Positions 9,378-19,039 are shown, counted from the first letter of the stretch. The stretch: DNA of 64,000 nucleotides from an uncultured Paracoccaceae bacterium (GCA_913060475.1 CAJXSD010000010.1:1-64000); one strand, 5' to 3'. The notes: generated by a model from the letters alone, not told the origin. Numbers and translations: made by a program.

Positions 9378-9689
9378 TTAGCCCTGGGCCAGCTGTTGTT
9401 TTGCTTGGGCCATGGCGGCATCCAGCTGTTGGCGAATGTCTGCCTCGGTTGCGTGGCCTGTTAGGTCTGCGGTCAATTTGCGAACGACATCCTCTGCGCC
9501 GCTTTCCTCCATATCGGATTTGATGACCTCGCGGGTATAGGCGTCCAGGTCATCGCCCGTTTTGCCCAATAATCCGCCAGCCCAATGGGCCACGATTTTA
9601 TTGCGCCGCGCCTCGGCTTTGAATTGTAATTCGCTGTCATGGGCAAACTTGGCCTCGAATGCATTTTCACGGTCGTCAAAACTTGTCAT
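9378..9689 (-). CDS. ATP synthase zeta subunit / DUF1476 inhibitor
   Basis: A 103-residue, mostly helical protein matching DUF1476, the family of the zeta subunit that inhibits the F1Fo ATP synthase in Paracoccus and relatives. The start MTSFDDRENAFEAKFAHDSE and the conserved RRNKIVAHWAGGLLGK segment are characteristic. The N-terminal charged helix is the inhibitory region in the characterised homologue. The gene is single and lies between the methyltransferase cluster and the purine cluster; ATP synthase genes are not in this window. Confidence 0.93.
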   Translation of the reverse strand: MTSFDDRENAFEAKFAHDSELQFKAEARRNKIVAHWAGGLLGKTGDDLDAYTREVIKSDMEESGAEDVVRKLTADLTGHATEADIRQQLDAAMAQAKQQLAQG

Positions 9690-9793
9690 TGTCTTGTCCT
9701 TTTGATGAAATAACTGACCCTTTAGATATGGGATGTTCCGAGCCGCAATATAAGGCCTGGGTTGCGAAAATATTTGGAATGGCCTTTGTTCTC

Positions 9794-9830
9794 TTGCCCT
9801 TTTAGGGGAGTTGCCCTAAAGAGGCGGCAA
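9794..9830 (+). promoter_or_regulatory. Structured leader hairpin upstream of purC
   Basis: CCTTTTAGGG (9798-9807) pairs with CCCTAAAGAGG (9814-9824) with one bulged base, and TTGCC (9794-9798) can pair with GGCAA (9826-9830). The hairpin ends 21 bases before the purC ATG. No T-run follows, so it is not an intrinsic terminator. It could shape translation or stability of the purC transcript; no known riboswitch was recognised. Confidence 0.45.
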
Positions 9831-9851
9831 CACGATTGCAAAGGTGATAAA

Positions 9852-10610
9852 ATGGCACGTCGCACCAAGATTTACGAAGGCAAAGCAAAGATCCTGTACG
9901 AAGGACCAGAGCCAGGCACCATTGTGCAATTTTTCAAAGACGATGCCACCGCATTCAACGCCCAGAAAAAGGACGTAATCGAAGGCAAAGGTGTTCTAAA
10001 CAACCGTCTGTCCGAATATTTCATGGTGGGGCTGCAAAACATCGGGATCCCCACGCATTTTCTGAAACGCCTGAATATGCGCGAACAATTGGTGCGGTCA
10101 TGCGAAATCGTACCGCTTGAGGTGATTGTGCGCAACTATGCCGCCGGCAGCCTATGCACGCGCCTAGGCGTAGAAGAGGGCACGCAGCTGCCGCGCCCGA
10201 TTGTTGAATATTGTTACAAAGATGATGCCTTGGGCGATCCATTGGTCACCGAAGAACATATCGCCGCGTTCGGCTGGGCCAGCCAGCAGGAAATGGATGA
10301 TATTTTGTCACTGGCCCTGCGTGTGAATGATTACCTGTCGGGCGTGATGTATGGTGTGGGCATCCGTTTGGTGGATTTCAAAATCGAAATCGGCCGCGTG
10401 TTCGAAGGCGATTACCAGCGTTTGGTCGTGGCCGATGAAATCAGCCCCGACAGTTGCCGTTTGTGGGATCTGGAAACAGGCCGCAAACTGGACAAAGATG
10501 TATTCCGCCGCGATTTGGGCAACCTGACCGATGCCTATAGCGAAGTGGCCAAGCGTTTGGGCATTTTGCAAAACAACGCGACATCGATCAAACCAACGGT
10601 CGTCAACTAA
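9852..10610 (+). CDS. purC: Phosphoribosylaminoimidazole-succinocarboxamide synthase
   Basis: PurC (252 residues) joins aspartate to CAIR in purine synthesis. Diagnostic segments are [13 protein letters not shown] at the N-terminus, [16 protein letters not shown] near 93-108 and VDFKIEIGR near 176-184. The reading frame extends upstream through the leader hairpin, but the ATG at 9852, preceded by AAAGGTGAT, gives the normal family N-terminus. It begins the purC-purS-purQ unit. Confidence 0.97.
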   Translation: MARRTKIYEGKAKILYEGPEPGTIVQFFKDDATAFNAQKKDVIEGKGVLNNRLSEYFMVGLQNIGIPTHFLKRLNMREQLVRSCEIVPLEVIVRNYAAGSLCTRLGVEEGTQLPRPIVEYCYKDDALGDPLVTEEHIAAFGWASQQEMDDILSLALRVNDYLSGVMYGVGIRLVDFKIEIGRVFEGDYQRLVVADEISPDSCRLWDLETGRKLDKDVFRRDLGNLTDAYSEVAKRLGILQNNATSIKPTVVN

Positions 10611-10642
10611 TCGAACGAAACCCTGTCATTAAGGAAGCACAT

Positions 10643-10882
10643 ATGAAAGCCCGCGTTTATGTCATGTTGAAAAACGGTGTTCTGGATCCACAAGGGGACG
10701 CAGTGCGCCATGCGCTGGGGGCCTTGGGCTTTGATGGCGTGAATGGTGTGCGTCAGGGCAAGGTGATCGAACTGGATCTGGCAGATCAGGATGCGGCAAC
10801 GGCACAGGCAACGGTGACCGAGATGTGCGAAAAACTGTTGGCCAACACCGTCATCGAAAGCTACAAGATCGAGATCGAATAA
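10643..10882 (+). CDS. purS: Phosphoribosylformylglycinamidine synthase subunit PurS
   Basis: PurS (79 residues) is the small structural subunit of the three-part FGAM synthase PurLQS used by alphaproteobacteria and Gram-positives. The [20 protein letters not shown] segment is diagnostic. A strong AAGGA site lies before the ATG. Its stop codon overlaps the purQ start (TAATG), indicating translational coupling and equal synthesis of the two subunits. The large subunit gene purL is not in the window. Confidence 0.97.
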   Translation: MKARVYVMLKNGVLDPQGDAVRHALGALGFDGVNGVRQGKVIELDLADQDAATAQATVTEMCEKLLANTVIESYKIEIE

Positions 10883-11550
10883 TGCGCGCGGCTGTTATTG
10901 TCTTTCCCGGATCGAACTGTGACCGCGATATGGCGGTTGCGCTGAAAAATGCCGGTGCCGATGTGCATATGGTCTGGCACAAGGATACCGATCTGCCCGA
11001 TAATCTGGATGTGGTTGCGATCCCCGGTGGGTTTTCGTTTGGGGATTATCTGCGCGTGGGTGCCATCGCGGCGCGGTCGCCCATTACCCAATCTGTGATC
11101 GCCCATGCAAATCGCGGTGGCTATGTCTTTGGGGTGTGTAACGGGTTTCAGGTTCTGACCGAAACGGGTTTGTTGCCCGGGGCATTGTTGCGCAATGCGG
11201 GGCTGAAATATATCTGTCGGCACGTTGAATTGACGGTGGAAACCACAAACAGCGCCTTTACCACGGGCTATGCCCAGGGACAGGGGATCACCATTCCAAT
11301 CGCGCACCACGATGGCAATTATAATCTGGATGCAGAGGGTGTGCGCGCGCTTGAGGATCAAGACCGCATCGCATTTCGATATGTCGACAACCCCAATGGG
11401 TCCGTGGGCAATATTGCCGGCGTATTGTCCGAAAATCGCCGCGTTTTGGGCATGATGCCACACCCCGAACGTCTGGCCGAAGAGGCCCATGGCGGCACCG
11501 ACGGTCGGCCATTTTTTGCCGGCTTAATGGACCAGGTGGTTGGGGCCTGA
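10882..11550 (+). CDS. purQ: Phosphoribosylformylglycinamidine synthase subunit PurQ
   Basis: PurQ (222 residues) is the class I glutamine amidotransferase subunit that delivers ammonia to PurL. The catalytic Cys86 is in GVCNGFQ and the His-Glu pair is in MMPHPERL near 194-196. The N-terminal [12 protein letters not shown] is typical. The start at 10882 shares one base with the purS stop; an upstream in-frame start would lie inside purS and is not credible. Confidence 0.97.
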   Translation: MRAAVIVFPGSNCDRDMAVALKNAGADVHMVWHKDTDLPDNLDVVAIPGGFSFGDYLRVGAIAARSPITQSVIAHANRGGYVFGVCNGFQVLTETGLLPGALLRNAGLKYICRHVELTVETTNSAFTTGYAQGQGITIPIAHHDGNYNLDAEGVRALEDQDRIAFRYVDNPNGSVGNIAGVLSENRRVLGMMPHPERLAEEAHGGTDGRPFFAGLMDQVVGA

Positions 11551-11584
11551 CCCCAACCGCGAAAGCGGCTATAACCATGACGAA

Positions 11585-13375
11585 ATGGTACACAACGCCC
11601 GCGATTCTAAGGAAACATCCGCTGACATAACGCCACCACCACGGTCGTGGCGTGTGCGTCTTGTGTTTGGTGTGTTGATCGTGTGCGCGCTGGCGACGCT
11701 GTATCTGTCCAATGCGATTTTAACCCAACGCTTTACCCAGTCTACGACCAATCGTGCCGAACTGCGGTTGGCGCTTTATGGGTCCAATTTGCTAAGTGAA
11801 TTACAGCGCAATTCCATTGTGCCGCAGCTGTTGGCGCGCGACCCTGCGTTAATCGGGGCGCTGAATTCAAATGATTTTTCCCAATCCTCGCAACGGTTGA
11901 TCAGTTTTTTGGATGAAATCGGGGCCGCATCGCTTAGCCTGTTGGACGTTGATGGGCGCACTGTGGCATCCAGTGAACGGGTGAATTTGGGCCAGCAGCA
12001 CCGCGAAAAACCCTATTTCATTGATGCAATTCGGTCGTCTAACACCCTGTTTCGGGTTGTGGAAAAACAGGCGGGCGGATACGGATTTTATTATTCGCGC
12101 AGGGTTGATTTCCAAAATCAGGCGCTTGGCGTCATTTTGGTCGAGGTTGATTTAAACAAATTCGAACGCACCTGGGCCGGTATATCCGAGGCGATCATCG
12201 TCACTGACAGCCAAGGCATCATAACCCTGTCCACCGAACCCCAATGGCGCGGCCTAAGCGAGGCCGAGGCGTTTCAGGGGCAATCGCCCGATTCCGTTTT
12301 GGATATGGCGCGCCAAATGACCCAAGACTGGAGCGATAGCCCCTTTGACGACTATGTCGCGGGGCAGGCGGTGATGCGGATTTCGGGGCGCATTCCATTT
12401 CAGGGGTGGCAGATTACCACCTTTACCGCCTATTCCAGTGTGCGCGAACGGGTGAATGCCATTTTGGCCTTTGAAATCATGATCTTTGCGCTGTTGTTTT
12501 CGGGGGGCTTTTACCTGCTAAGCCGGCGCAATGCGGTTCGGGTAACATTTTTCCAACGCGAAAGCATTGAGTTGCGCCGCCTAAACACCCGATTACAGGC
12601 GGAAATTTCCGAACGCCAGCGCGTGGAACAAACCCTGCAAGTCGCCGAACAGTCCCTTGAGCAAAGCTCAAAACTGGCCGCCTTGGGCGAAATGTCGGCC
12701 GCTGTCAGCCATGAATTGAACCAGCCACTGGCCGCAATGAAAACCTATCTGGCGGGTGCGCGTGTGTTGTTAAAACGCAATCGCCCCGACGAAGCCTTGG
12801 CCGCCTTTGCGCGATTGGATGATTTGGTGGAACGGATGGGCGCGATTACACAGCAATTGAAATCCTATGCCCGCAAAGGGTCTGAGCGGTTTTCCCCCGT
12901 TAATCTTGCCGATGCATTGGACACATCCTTGTCGATGATGGATCCCCAGTTCAAACACCTAAATATCCAAATTATCAAGGTGTTCGCCCCCGAAGATGTT
13001 TTCGTCATGGGCGATCGGATGCGGTTGGAACAGGTGTTGATCAACCTGTTGCGCAATGCGGTGGATGCGGTCAAAAACAGACACAATCCCGAAATTGAAA
13101 TCATTATATCCAAAGGTAATTTTGCCACTCTATCGGTCAAGGATAATGGACCTGGGATCAATGACTTAGATACATTATTTGAACCGTTTCACACAACCAA
13201 GGAACCCGGGCAGGGCGTCGGGTTGGGGTTGGCAATTTCGTCGGGCATCGTCAAGGAAATGGGCGGTCGCCTGATCGCACGCAATGGTGAACACGGCGGG
13301 GCTGTTTTTGATGTGGAACTGCCCCTATTTAATGAACGTGGCGCATTGGGTGCGCCGCAAACGGAAACAATCTAG
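11585..13375 (+). CDS. dctB: DctB-like C4-dicarboxylate sensor histidine kinase
   Basis: About 596 residues from the ATG at 11585; a TTG at 11540 would overlap purQ, so the exact start is open. A transmembrane segment at about 25-43, a periplasmic double-Cache-like domain to about 290, a second membrane segment near 294-313, then a coiled-coil linker (about 322-365). The phospho-accepting His376 is in SHELNQPLAAMK, typical of the NtrB/DctB class, followed by the N box (NLLRNAVDA), DNGPGI and GVGLGL. It is coupled to the regulator starting ten bases after its stop. No C4-dicarboxylate transporter genes are nearby, so the ligand is inferred from family resemblance only. Confidence 0.85.
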   Translation: MVHNARDSKETSADITPPPRSWRVRLVFGVLIVCALATLYLSNAILTQRFTQSTTNRAELRLALYGSNLLSELQRNSIVPQLLARDPALIGALNSNDFSQSSQRLISFLDEIGAASLSLLDVDGRTVASSERVNLGQQHREKPYFIDAIRSSNTLFRVVEKQAGGYGFYYSRRVDFQNQALGVILVEVDLNKFERTWAGISEAIIVTDSQGIITLSTEPQWRGLSEAEAFQGQSPDSVLDMARQMTQDWSDSPFDDYVAGQAVMRISGRIPFQGWQITTFTAYSSVRERVNAILAFEIMIFALLFSGGFYLLSRRNAVRVTFFQRESIELRRLNTRLQAEISERQRVEQTLQVAEQSLEQSSKLAALGEMSAAVSHELNQPLAAMKTYLAGARVLLKRNRPDEALAAFARLDDLVERMGAITQQLKSYARKGSERFSPVNLADALDTSLSMMDPQFKHLNIQIIKVFAPEDVFVMGDRMRLEQVLINLLRNAVDAVKNRHNPEIEIIISKGNFATLSVKDNGPGINDLDTLFEPFHTTKEPGQGVGLGLAISSGIVKEMGGRLIARNGEHGGAVFDVELPLFNERGALGAPQTETI

Positions 13376-13385
13376 GATACCTCCC

Positions 13386-14720
13386 ATGAGCCAAGCCATG
13401 AAAATCGCGATCGTTGATGATGAAAAAGACATGCGTTTGTCGATCAAACAGTGGTTGGCGCTGTCGGGATACGACACCGAAAGCTATGCCAGTGCCGCCG
13501 ACGCCTTGGCGGCCATAGGGCCCGATTACCGCGGCATCGTGATCAGTGATATCCGCATGCCCGGCATGGATGGCATGCAATTTCTACGCGCCCTGATGAG
13601 CCGCGACAGCGCATTGCCCGTCATCATGATCACAGGTCATGGTGATGTTCCCATGGCGGTCGAGGCGATGCGATTGGGCGCCTTTGATTTCTTGGAAAAA
13701 CCGTTCAATCCCGACACCATGAGCGATCTGGCCAAAAAGGCAACCACAGCCCGCCGTATGACATTGGATAACCGTGCCCTGCGCCGCGAATTGTCTGATG
13801 GGGGCCAATTGATGAAAAAGCTGATGGGAAAATCTGCCCCGATGCAGCGCCTGCGCGATGATATTTTGGACATTGCGCAATCTGATGGGCATGTGTTGAT
13901 TGATGGTGAAACGGGCACGGGAAAAACGCTGGTGGCGCATGCGTTACATGCGGTGGGGCCACGGGCGGCGAAAAAATTTGTGTTGATCAGTTGTTCCGCA
14001 TTCGAAGAAGAGGCCCTGTCGCGGCGGCTGTTTGGTCCCGTCTTTGCCGAGGATAATTTTCTGCCCGCCCTAGAGGAGGCGCGGGGTGGCACATTGGTTC
14101 TAGAGGATATCGAAACGTTGCCCGAATCCGTGCAACGCCGGTTGCTCAGCGCGATCAACGACCAAGGCAGCCCCGCCGAAACCCGGATTTTTGCAATCTG
14201 CAACAGCGCCGAACAGGGCTGCACCGCGGCGGATCAATTGCGGTCTGATCTGTTTTATCGGCTAAACAGTCTGCACATTACCCTGCCGCCACTGCGCAAA
14301 CGGGGGGATGATATTCTGGATATGTTCAACCGGCTTTGCGATGGCTATGCCGATGATTACGGCTGCGAACCGCCTGTGATTTCGGCGCAGGATGCGGCGC
14401 AATTATTACAGGCCCCTTGGCCCGGGAATGTGCGCCAATTGATGAATGTGGCTGAACAAACGGTTTTGCAGGCGCGGCGCGGGCAGGGCACGATTTCATC
14501 CCTGTTGATGACGGGCGACGATGATGTGACATCCGTGGTCACCACCGAAGGCAAACCCCTTAAGGAATATGTCGAATCCTTTGAAAAAATGTTGATCGAC
14601 AACACGATGCGGCGCCACAAAGGGTCCATCGCCAGCGTGATGGATGAATTATGCCTGCCGCGCCGGACATTGAACGAAAAAATGGCGAAATACGGCCTGC
14701 AGCGGTCTGATTATCTGTAA
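13386..14720 (+). CDS. dctD: DctD/NtrC-family response regulator lacking the GAFTGA loop
   Basis: A 444-residue regulator with a receiver domain (about 5-125; phospho-acceptor Asp55 in ISDIRMPGMDG), an AAA+ domain (about 145-365; Walker A GETGTGKT at 174-181, Walker B LVLEDIE at 237-243, arginine finger region RSDLFYRLNSL) and a C-terminal Fis-type helix-turn-helix (about 412-438). The sigma-54-contacting GAFTGA loop that should lie between LFG (215-217) and GGTL (234-237) is absent, and the presensor loop after the Walker B is also short. It may therefore not work with sigma-54 as classical DctD does. Partner of the kinase just upstream. Confidence 0.88.
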   Translation: MSQAMKIAIVDDEKDMRLSIKQWLALSGYDTESYASAADALAAIGPDYRGIVISDIRMPGMDGMQFLRALMSRDSALPVIMITGHGDVPMAVEAMRLGAFDFLEKPFNPDTMSDLAKKATTARRMTLDNRALRRELSDGGQLMKKLMGKSAPMQRLRDDILDIAQSDGHVLIDGETGTGKTLVAHALHAVGPRAAKKFVLISCSAFEEEALSRRLFGPVFAEDNFLPALEEARGGTLVLEDIETLPESVQRRLLSAINDQGSPAETRIFAICNSAEQGCTAADQLRSDLFYRLNSLHITLPPLRKRGDDILDMFNRLCDGYADDYGCEPPVISAQDAAQLLQAPWPGNVRQLMNVAEQTVLQARRGQGTISSLLMTGDDDVTSVVTTEGKPLKEYVESFEKMLIDNTMRRHKGSIASVMDELCLPRRTLNEKMAKYGLQRSDYL

Positions 14721-15179
14721 TCAACCGCGCCGCAGGGCCATCAACCATAATGCGGCCAAGCCCAGCGAAATGATCATATTCCATCCCGCCATGGAAATAC
14801 CAAACAGATCCCACGGTATTTCATCGCAGCGGACCACAGGGGCGTTCATAATTTGCGCCATCAGATCTTCGGTACTTAGGCCGTCAATCGATTGTGATGT
14901 GCATGTTGTTGGCCCTTGCCACCATTTCTGTTCGACGCCTGCATGATACCCGCCCAATCCCGCGGATGCCAGCGCTGCCAATCCCCCCAGGGCGGCAACA
15001 AATCGTGCGGGGTATAGCCAGATTGCCACACCCATCACCACTGCAGCCACATGCGCATAACGTTGCCAGTAACACATTTTACAGGGTGGCAAATCGCCGA
15101 TATACTGAAACCCCAATGCGCCCAATAACATTGCAGCAGAACCTGCGGCAGCCAAAATGCCGTAATCTTTGCGGGTCAT
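14721..15179 (-). CDS. Disulfide bond formation protein B family
   Basis: A 152-residue inner-membrane protein with four predicted helices. The first cysteine pair is Cys33/Cys36 in PPCKMCYWQR, the DsbB signature, and a second pair is Cys93 and Cys118 in the second periplasmic loop. It should pass electrons from a periplasmic DsbA-type protein to quinone. The ATG at 15179 overlaps the stop of the upstream YqaA-family gene as ATGA, so the two are cotranslated. It ends directly against the convergent dctD gene. Confidence 0.92.
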   Translation of the reverse strand: MTRKDYGILAAAGSAAMLLGALGFQYIGDLPPCKMCYWQRYAHVAAVVMGVAIWLYPARFVAALGGLAALASAGLGGYHAGVEQKWWQGPTTCTSQSIDGLSTEDLMAQIMNAPVVRCDEIPWDLFGISMAGWNMIISLGLAALWLMALRRG

Positions 15180-15754
15180 AGATACCTCACTGACCAAAAA
15201 CCTGCGATCAGGATTGCAATTGCGGCCAAGGCCACCCATCCCAGATATTTTTCGATAAATGCACGGATGGGCGGGCCAAAGACATAGAGCAACCCCGCGA
15301 CCAAGAAAAACCGGATCGCACGGGCGACTATGGCGGTGGTGATAAACATGGGCAAGGGCATAGATGTAGCCCCTGACATGATTGTGATGACCTTGAACGG
15401 AAATGGGGTCACACCCGCGGTCAGGATTGTCCAAACCCCAACATCATTAAACCGCGCTGAAAATTCCGCGATTGCATCGGCCTTGCCCATACTTAGCAGA
15501 ATCGGTTCTGCAATCTGGTCAAAGGCGACCGCGCCAATTGCGTATCCAAACAGACCCCCTGCCACCGACGCCACGGTCGCGACCAGGGCATAGCGCCACG
15601 CACGGGTGCGCGCGGCCAGAATCATGGGAATCAGCAATACATCGGGGGGAATCGGAAAAAACGATGCCTCGACAAAGGCGATCAAGGCCAGCGCATAGAT
15701 GGCGCGCGGGTGATCCGCCAGTGACATCGTCCAATTATAAAGCCTGCGTATCAT
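15176..15754 (-). CDS. YqaA family membrane protein (VTT/SNARE-associated domain)
   Basis: A 192-residue polytopic protein of the DedA/YqaA superfamily. The SFFPIPPDVLLIPM segment near residues 30-43 and the GVTPFPFKVITIMSGA segment near 118-133 are characteristic. Members are implicated in membrane lipid or proton handling, but a precise role for YqaA is not established. The ATG at 15754 gives the normal N-terminus MIRRLYNW; the frame continues upstream through the tRNA-Leu region but that cannot be coding. Coupled by overlap to the dsbB-like gene. Confidence 0.88.
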   Translation of the reverse strand: MIRRLYNWTMSLADHPRAIYALALIAFVEASFFPIPPDVLLIPMILAARTRAWRYALVATVASVAGGLFGYAIGAVAFDQIAEPILLSMGKADAIAEFSARFNDVGVWTILTAGVTPFPFKVITIMSGATSMPLPMFITTAIVARAIRFFLVAGLLYVFGPPIRAFIEKYLGWVALAAIAILIAGFWSVRYL

Positions 15755-15862
15755 AAAATATTCCCCAGTTTTTGTATTTCGCAAAAAACATGCAAAAGAA
15801 TTGCGGTCAAGTGCGCTTTCCCTCTTGTGGCCGGGAAAAACAAATTGTAAACACCCCTCAGT

Positions 15863-15948
15863 GCCCGAGTGGCGGAATGGTAGACGCAGCGGATTCAAAA
15901 TCCGCCGCCCTTGCGGGCGTGCCGGTTCAAGTCCGGCCTTGGGCACCA
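15863..15948 (+). tRNA. tRNA-Leu (CAA)
   Basis: An 86-nt class II tRNA with a long variable arm and encoded CCA (15946-15948). The acceptor GCCCGAG pairs with CTTGGGC, and the anticodon loop TTCAAAA contains CAA, reading the leucine codon UUG. UUG is frequent in the genes of this window, consistent with a used tRNA. Confidence 0.96.
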
Positions 15949-15996
15949 ACATCCGCAAGATTGTTAACATGAAATTGCCCGTGTAACCCACAGGTC

Positions 15997-16599
15997 TCAT
16001 TCGTTATTTTCGCGCCATCTGGCCCAGGCCTGTGGTGTGTCCAAATCCGTTGTTGGTGCCATGTCATCAAATTGAACGGCCCGCACGGGGTGGGTTTGAA
16101 ACAGATGTTTTGGCCCCTGATCACCGGTCGCGGCGGCCAGTTGCGCAAACAGGTGACGCGGGAACGCCACCGGATGGCCAAAGACCCCATCCGCGGATTG
16201 CGCCCGAATAATGGTGTTTGGATGCTGCCCCTGCGCCGTTAGGATCGCATTAAAATGTGCGGACGTCAGGTCGGGCAAATCCGTGGGGCAAACCAAAATC
16301 GATGGGGCCATGGTTGGGGCAATGGCGGTCACACCCGCGACCAATGATGCAGACAGGCCCAAACCTGGATTGTCCACAAAAATGGGCGTTACCGGTAAAT
16401 CATCGATCACCCGCGCGCGCGGATGATTTGCGTCGGGCAGGGTGACATAGCAATCGACATCCGTTCCCGTGTTCACCGCCTGCAGGCAGATATGGCGCAG
16501 CATCGGGATGGCGTGCACGGGTTCCAACTGTTTATCGTGCCCCTGCATCCGGCGGGACGCGCCCGCCGCCAGCAGTAATATGGATGGGGTTCCTGTCAT
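15997..16599 (-). CDS. MobA-like NTP transferase (MocA/CoxI type)
   Basis: A 200-residue nucleotidyltransferase of the molybdenum cofactor cytidylyl/guanylyltransferase superfamily. The nucleotide-binding LLLAAGASRRMQG is at 8-20 and the metal-binding region is CPTDLPDLT near 107-115, followed by the DGVFGHPVAF segment. Members attach CMP or GMP to the molybdopterin cofactor or act on other sugars; the substrate cannot be decided. moaC and moeA lie 46 kb away in this window, but no molybdoenzyme gene is adjacent. Confidence 0.85.
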   Translation of the reverse strand: MTGTPSILLLAAGASRRMQGHDKQLEPVHAIPMLRHICLQAVNTGTDVDCYVTLPDANHPRARVIDDLPVTPIFVDNPGLGLSASLVAGVTAIAPTMAPSILVCPTDLPDLTSAHFNAILTAQGQHPNTIIRAQSADGVFGHPVAFPRHLFAQLAAATGDQGPKHLFQTHPVRAVQFDDMAPTTDLDTPQAWARWRENNE

Positions 16600-16627
16600 A
16601 GCGACAGTTTATGCGGTTCGAACGGGG

Positions 16628-19039
16628 TTATCCACGCATTCTTGTGCCATCGGGGTCGAATAATGGGGTGGTGATGCGTTTTGCCGCCCGCATGTCGCCC
16701 AAAATTTCAATGTCGACCGATAAATCATCGCAAACGCAGTCACAATCGACCAAGGCAAAGGCGATGGATTTATCCGCGTAATGCGAATACCCGCCGGATG
16801 TGCAAAATCCGCGGACCTGACCGTTGATCCAGACCGGTTCATAGGCCACGACATCGGCGTCTTGGGCGGCAACCTCGAACACCAGTAATTGGCGCGCGGG
16901 CCCGGTTTCGCGTTCGGCTTCGGCCGCGGTCCGTCCGATAAAGTCTGCGGGTTTATTCCACGCAATGAACCGATCCATACCCGTTTCACAGGGCATATAA
17001 TCGGGCGAAAATTCCCGCATCCATGACCCAAAGAATTTATCCAAACGCAGCGACATCATCGCCCGCATGCCAAAGGGTACCATACCATGTGCCTGGCCTG
17101 CCGTCCAAAGCGTATCCCATAGGCTGCGTTGATCCATCGGGTCGCAGTAAATTTCGAACCCCAGATCACCGGTATAGCTGACCCGTTGCACAGTGCAGTC
17201 TGTCATGCCAACGACCATGCGGCGCACGTCCATGAATTTCATATCGCTGATATCGGTGCGGGTACAGGCCGCCAGAACGTCGCGCGCCATGGGGCCTGCG
17301 ATTTGAAACCCGTTTAAGCGATCGGACATGTTTTCGATTGCCACATCGCCGGATTGGTTTTGCAAAAACCAGCGCATGTGGAAATCTTGGGCGCCATAGC
17401 TGGCGGTCAGTTGGAATTCGGTGTCAGACAGGCACGATACGGTAAAATCGCCAATCAAACGCCCCTGCGCCGACAGCATCGGGGTCAGGGAAATGCGCCC
17501 CTGTTTCGGGATGCGGCCGGCCATGATGCGATCCAACCAGGCGCGGGCATCGGATCCGGTGACGCGGTATTTGCCAAAGTTATGCACTTCGTTAATGCCG
17601 ACACCGTTGCGCACGCCCATGACTTCGCGTTTGGTGGCGTCCCATGCGTTTGACCGGCGAAACGATGGCGTTTCATAGCGCGGTTCATCCCCTTGGGCGA
17701 AATAATTGACAACCTCAAGTCCGAATTGCGCACCCCAAACCGCGCCCATTTTGTCAAAGATATCATACATCGGCGTGGTGCGCAGGGGACGTGCGGCGGG
17801 CAGCTCTTCGTTCGGGTAGCTGACCGAAAACCTCTTTTGGTAATTTTCAATCACCTTGGGCAGGGTATAGCCGGGATTGATCCAGTTTTGACCAAAGCGG
17901 GCCACATCCATGGCCGATGTGTCGCGTTCCGTTTCGCCATGGATCATCCATTGCGCCAGCATCAGGCCGACACCGCCGCCCTGACTGAACCCCGCCATAA
18001 CACCGCAGGCGGACCAATAATTGCGCACACCTGGGATCGGGCCCACCAGCGGATTGCCATCCGGCGCAAAGGTAAAGGGCCCATGAATGACCGATTTGAC
18101 GCCCGCTGTTTCCAGAACCGGAAAGCGTTTATAGGCAAATTCAATGCTGTCGTTGATTTTGTCAAAATCATCGGGCAGCAATTCATGCCCAAAGGTCCAG
18201 GGTGTGCCATCGACCGCCCAGGGTTTGCAGGGTTGTTCATAAAACCCGATGCACAACCCGCGCCCTTCTTGGCGCAGATAGCTTTCGCCGGCGGGGTCCA
18301 TGACATGAGGATGTTCATGATCGCGTTCGTAAATTTGGGCGATATCATCGGTGACGATATATTGGTGTTCCATTGGGTGCAGGGGCAGGTAAATGCCTGC
18401 CATGGCGCCCACTTCGCGCGCCCAGAGGCCGCCGGCATTGACGATATGTTCGGCGTGCACGGTGCCTTTGTCGGTGACGACGTCCCAGGTGCCGTCAAGG
18501 CGTTGGTTGGTTTCGATCACCTTGCAGTGTGTTTCAATCGTGGCCCCGCCCATACGCGCGGCCTTGGCATAGGCGTGGGTCGTGCCCGAAGGATCAAGAT
18601 GGCCGTCCAGCGGATCATAAAGCGCCCCGATGATGCCATCGGTATTGGTGATTGGTGCGATTTGTCTAATTTCGTCAGGCCCCACGATTTCGGTGTCGAG
18701 GCCCATGTAGCGATGTTTCGCGCGTTCGGCCAAGAGCATGTCAAAGCGTTCCTGGTTATCGGCCAAGGTCACGCCGCCCACGTGATGCAACCCGCAGGAC
18801 ATGCCAGTGATTTCCTCAAGCTCTTTGTAAAGGCGGATGGTATAGCCCTGCAATGTGGCCATATTGGTGTCGCCGTTCAAAGTGTGAAAGCCACCTGCAG
18901 CATGCCAGGTGGACCCAGAGGTCAATTCGGAGCGTTCGATGAGCATGACGTCGCTCCATCCCAGTTTTGTCAGATGATAAAGAACGCTGCATCCGACGAC
19001 GCCGCCCCCGATGACCGCTACGCGTGTTGTGGTTTTCAT
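16628..19039 (-). CDS. FAD-dependent dehydrogenase / GcvT fusion, dimethylglycine or sarcosine dehydrogenase-like
   Basis: An 803-residue two-part enzyme: an N-terminal DAO-type FAD domain (GGGVVGC at 11-17) and a C-terminal aminomethyltransferase (GcvT) half from about 425 on. His46 in SGSTWHAAG corresponds to the histidine that carries covalently bound FAD in dimethylglycine dehydrogenase. Such enzymes oxidatively demethylate dimethylglycine or sarcosine and pass the C1 unit to tetrahydrofolate. It faces its paralogue at 19295 head to head across 255 bases. Substrate specificity between the two cannot be told from sequence alone. Confidence 0.88.
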   Translation of the reverse strand: MKTTTRVAVIGGGVVGCSVLYHLTKLGWSDVMLIERSELTSGSTWHAAGGFHTLNGDTNMATLQGYTIRLYKELEEITGMSCGLHHVGGVTLADNQERFDMLLAERAKHRYMGLDTEIVGPDEIRQIAPITNTDGIIGALYDPLDGHLDPSGTTHAYAKAARMGGATIETHCKVIETNQRLDGTWDVVTDKGTVHAEHIVNAGGLWAREVGAMAGIYLPLHPMEHQYIVTDDIAQIYERDHEHPHVMDPAGESYLRQEGRGLCIGFYEQPCKPWAVDGTPWTFGHELLPDDFDKINDSIEFAYKRFPVLETAGVKSVIHGPFTFAPDGNPLVGPIPGVRNYWSACGVMAGFSQGGGVGLMLAQWMIHGETERDTSAMDVARFGQNWINPGYTLPKVIENYQKRFSVSYPNEELPAARPLRTTPMYDIFDKMGAVWGAQFGLEVVNYFAQGDEPRYETPSFRRSNAWDATKREVMGVRNGVGINEVHNFGKYRVTGSDARAWLDRIMAGRIPKQGRISLTPMLSAQGRLIGDFTVSCLSDTEFQLTASYGAQDFHMRWFLQNQSGDVAIENMSDRLNGFQIAGPMARDVLAACTRTDISDMKFMDVRRMVVGMTDCTVQRVSYTGDLGFEIYCDPMDQRSLWDTLWTAGQAHGMVPFGMRAMMSLRLDKFFGSWMREFSPDYMPCETGMDRFIAWNKPADFIGRTAAEAERETGPARQLLVFEVAAQDADVVAYEPVWINGQVRGFCTSGGYSHYADKSIAFALVDCDCVCDDLSVDIEILGDMRAAKRITTPLFDPDGTRMRG

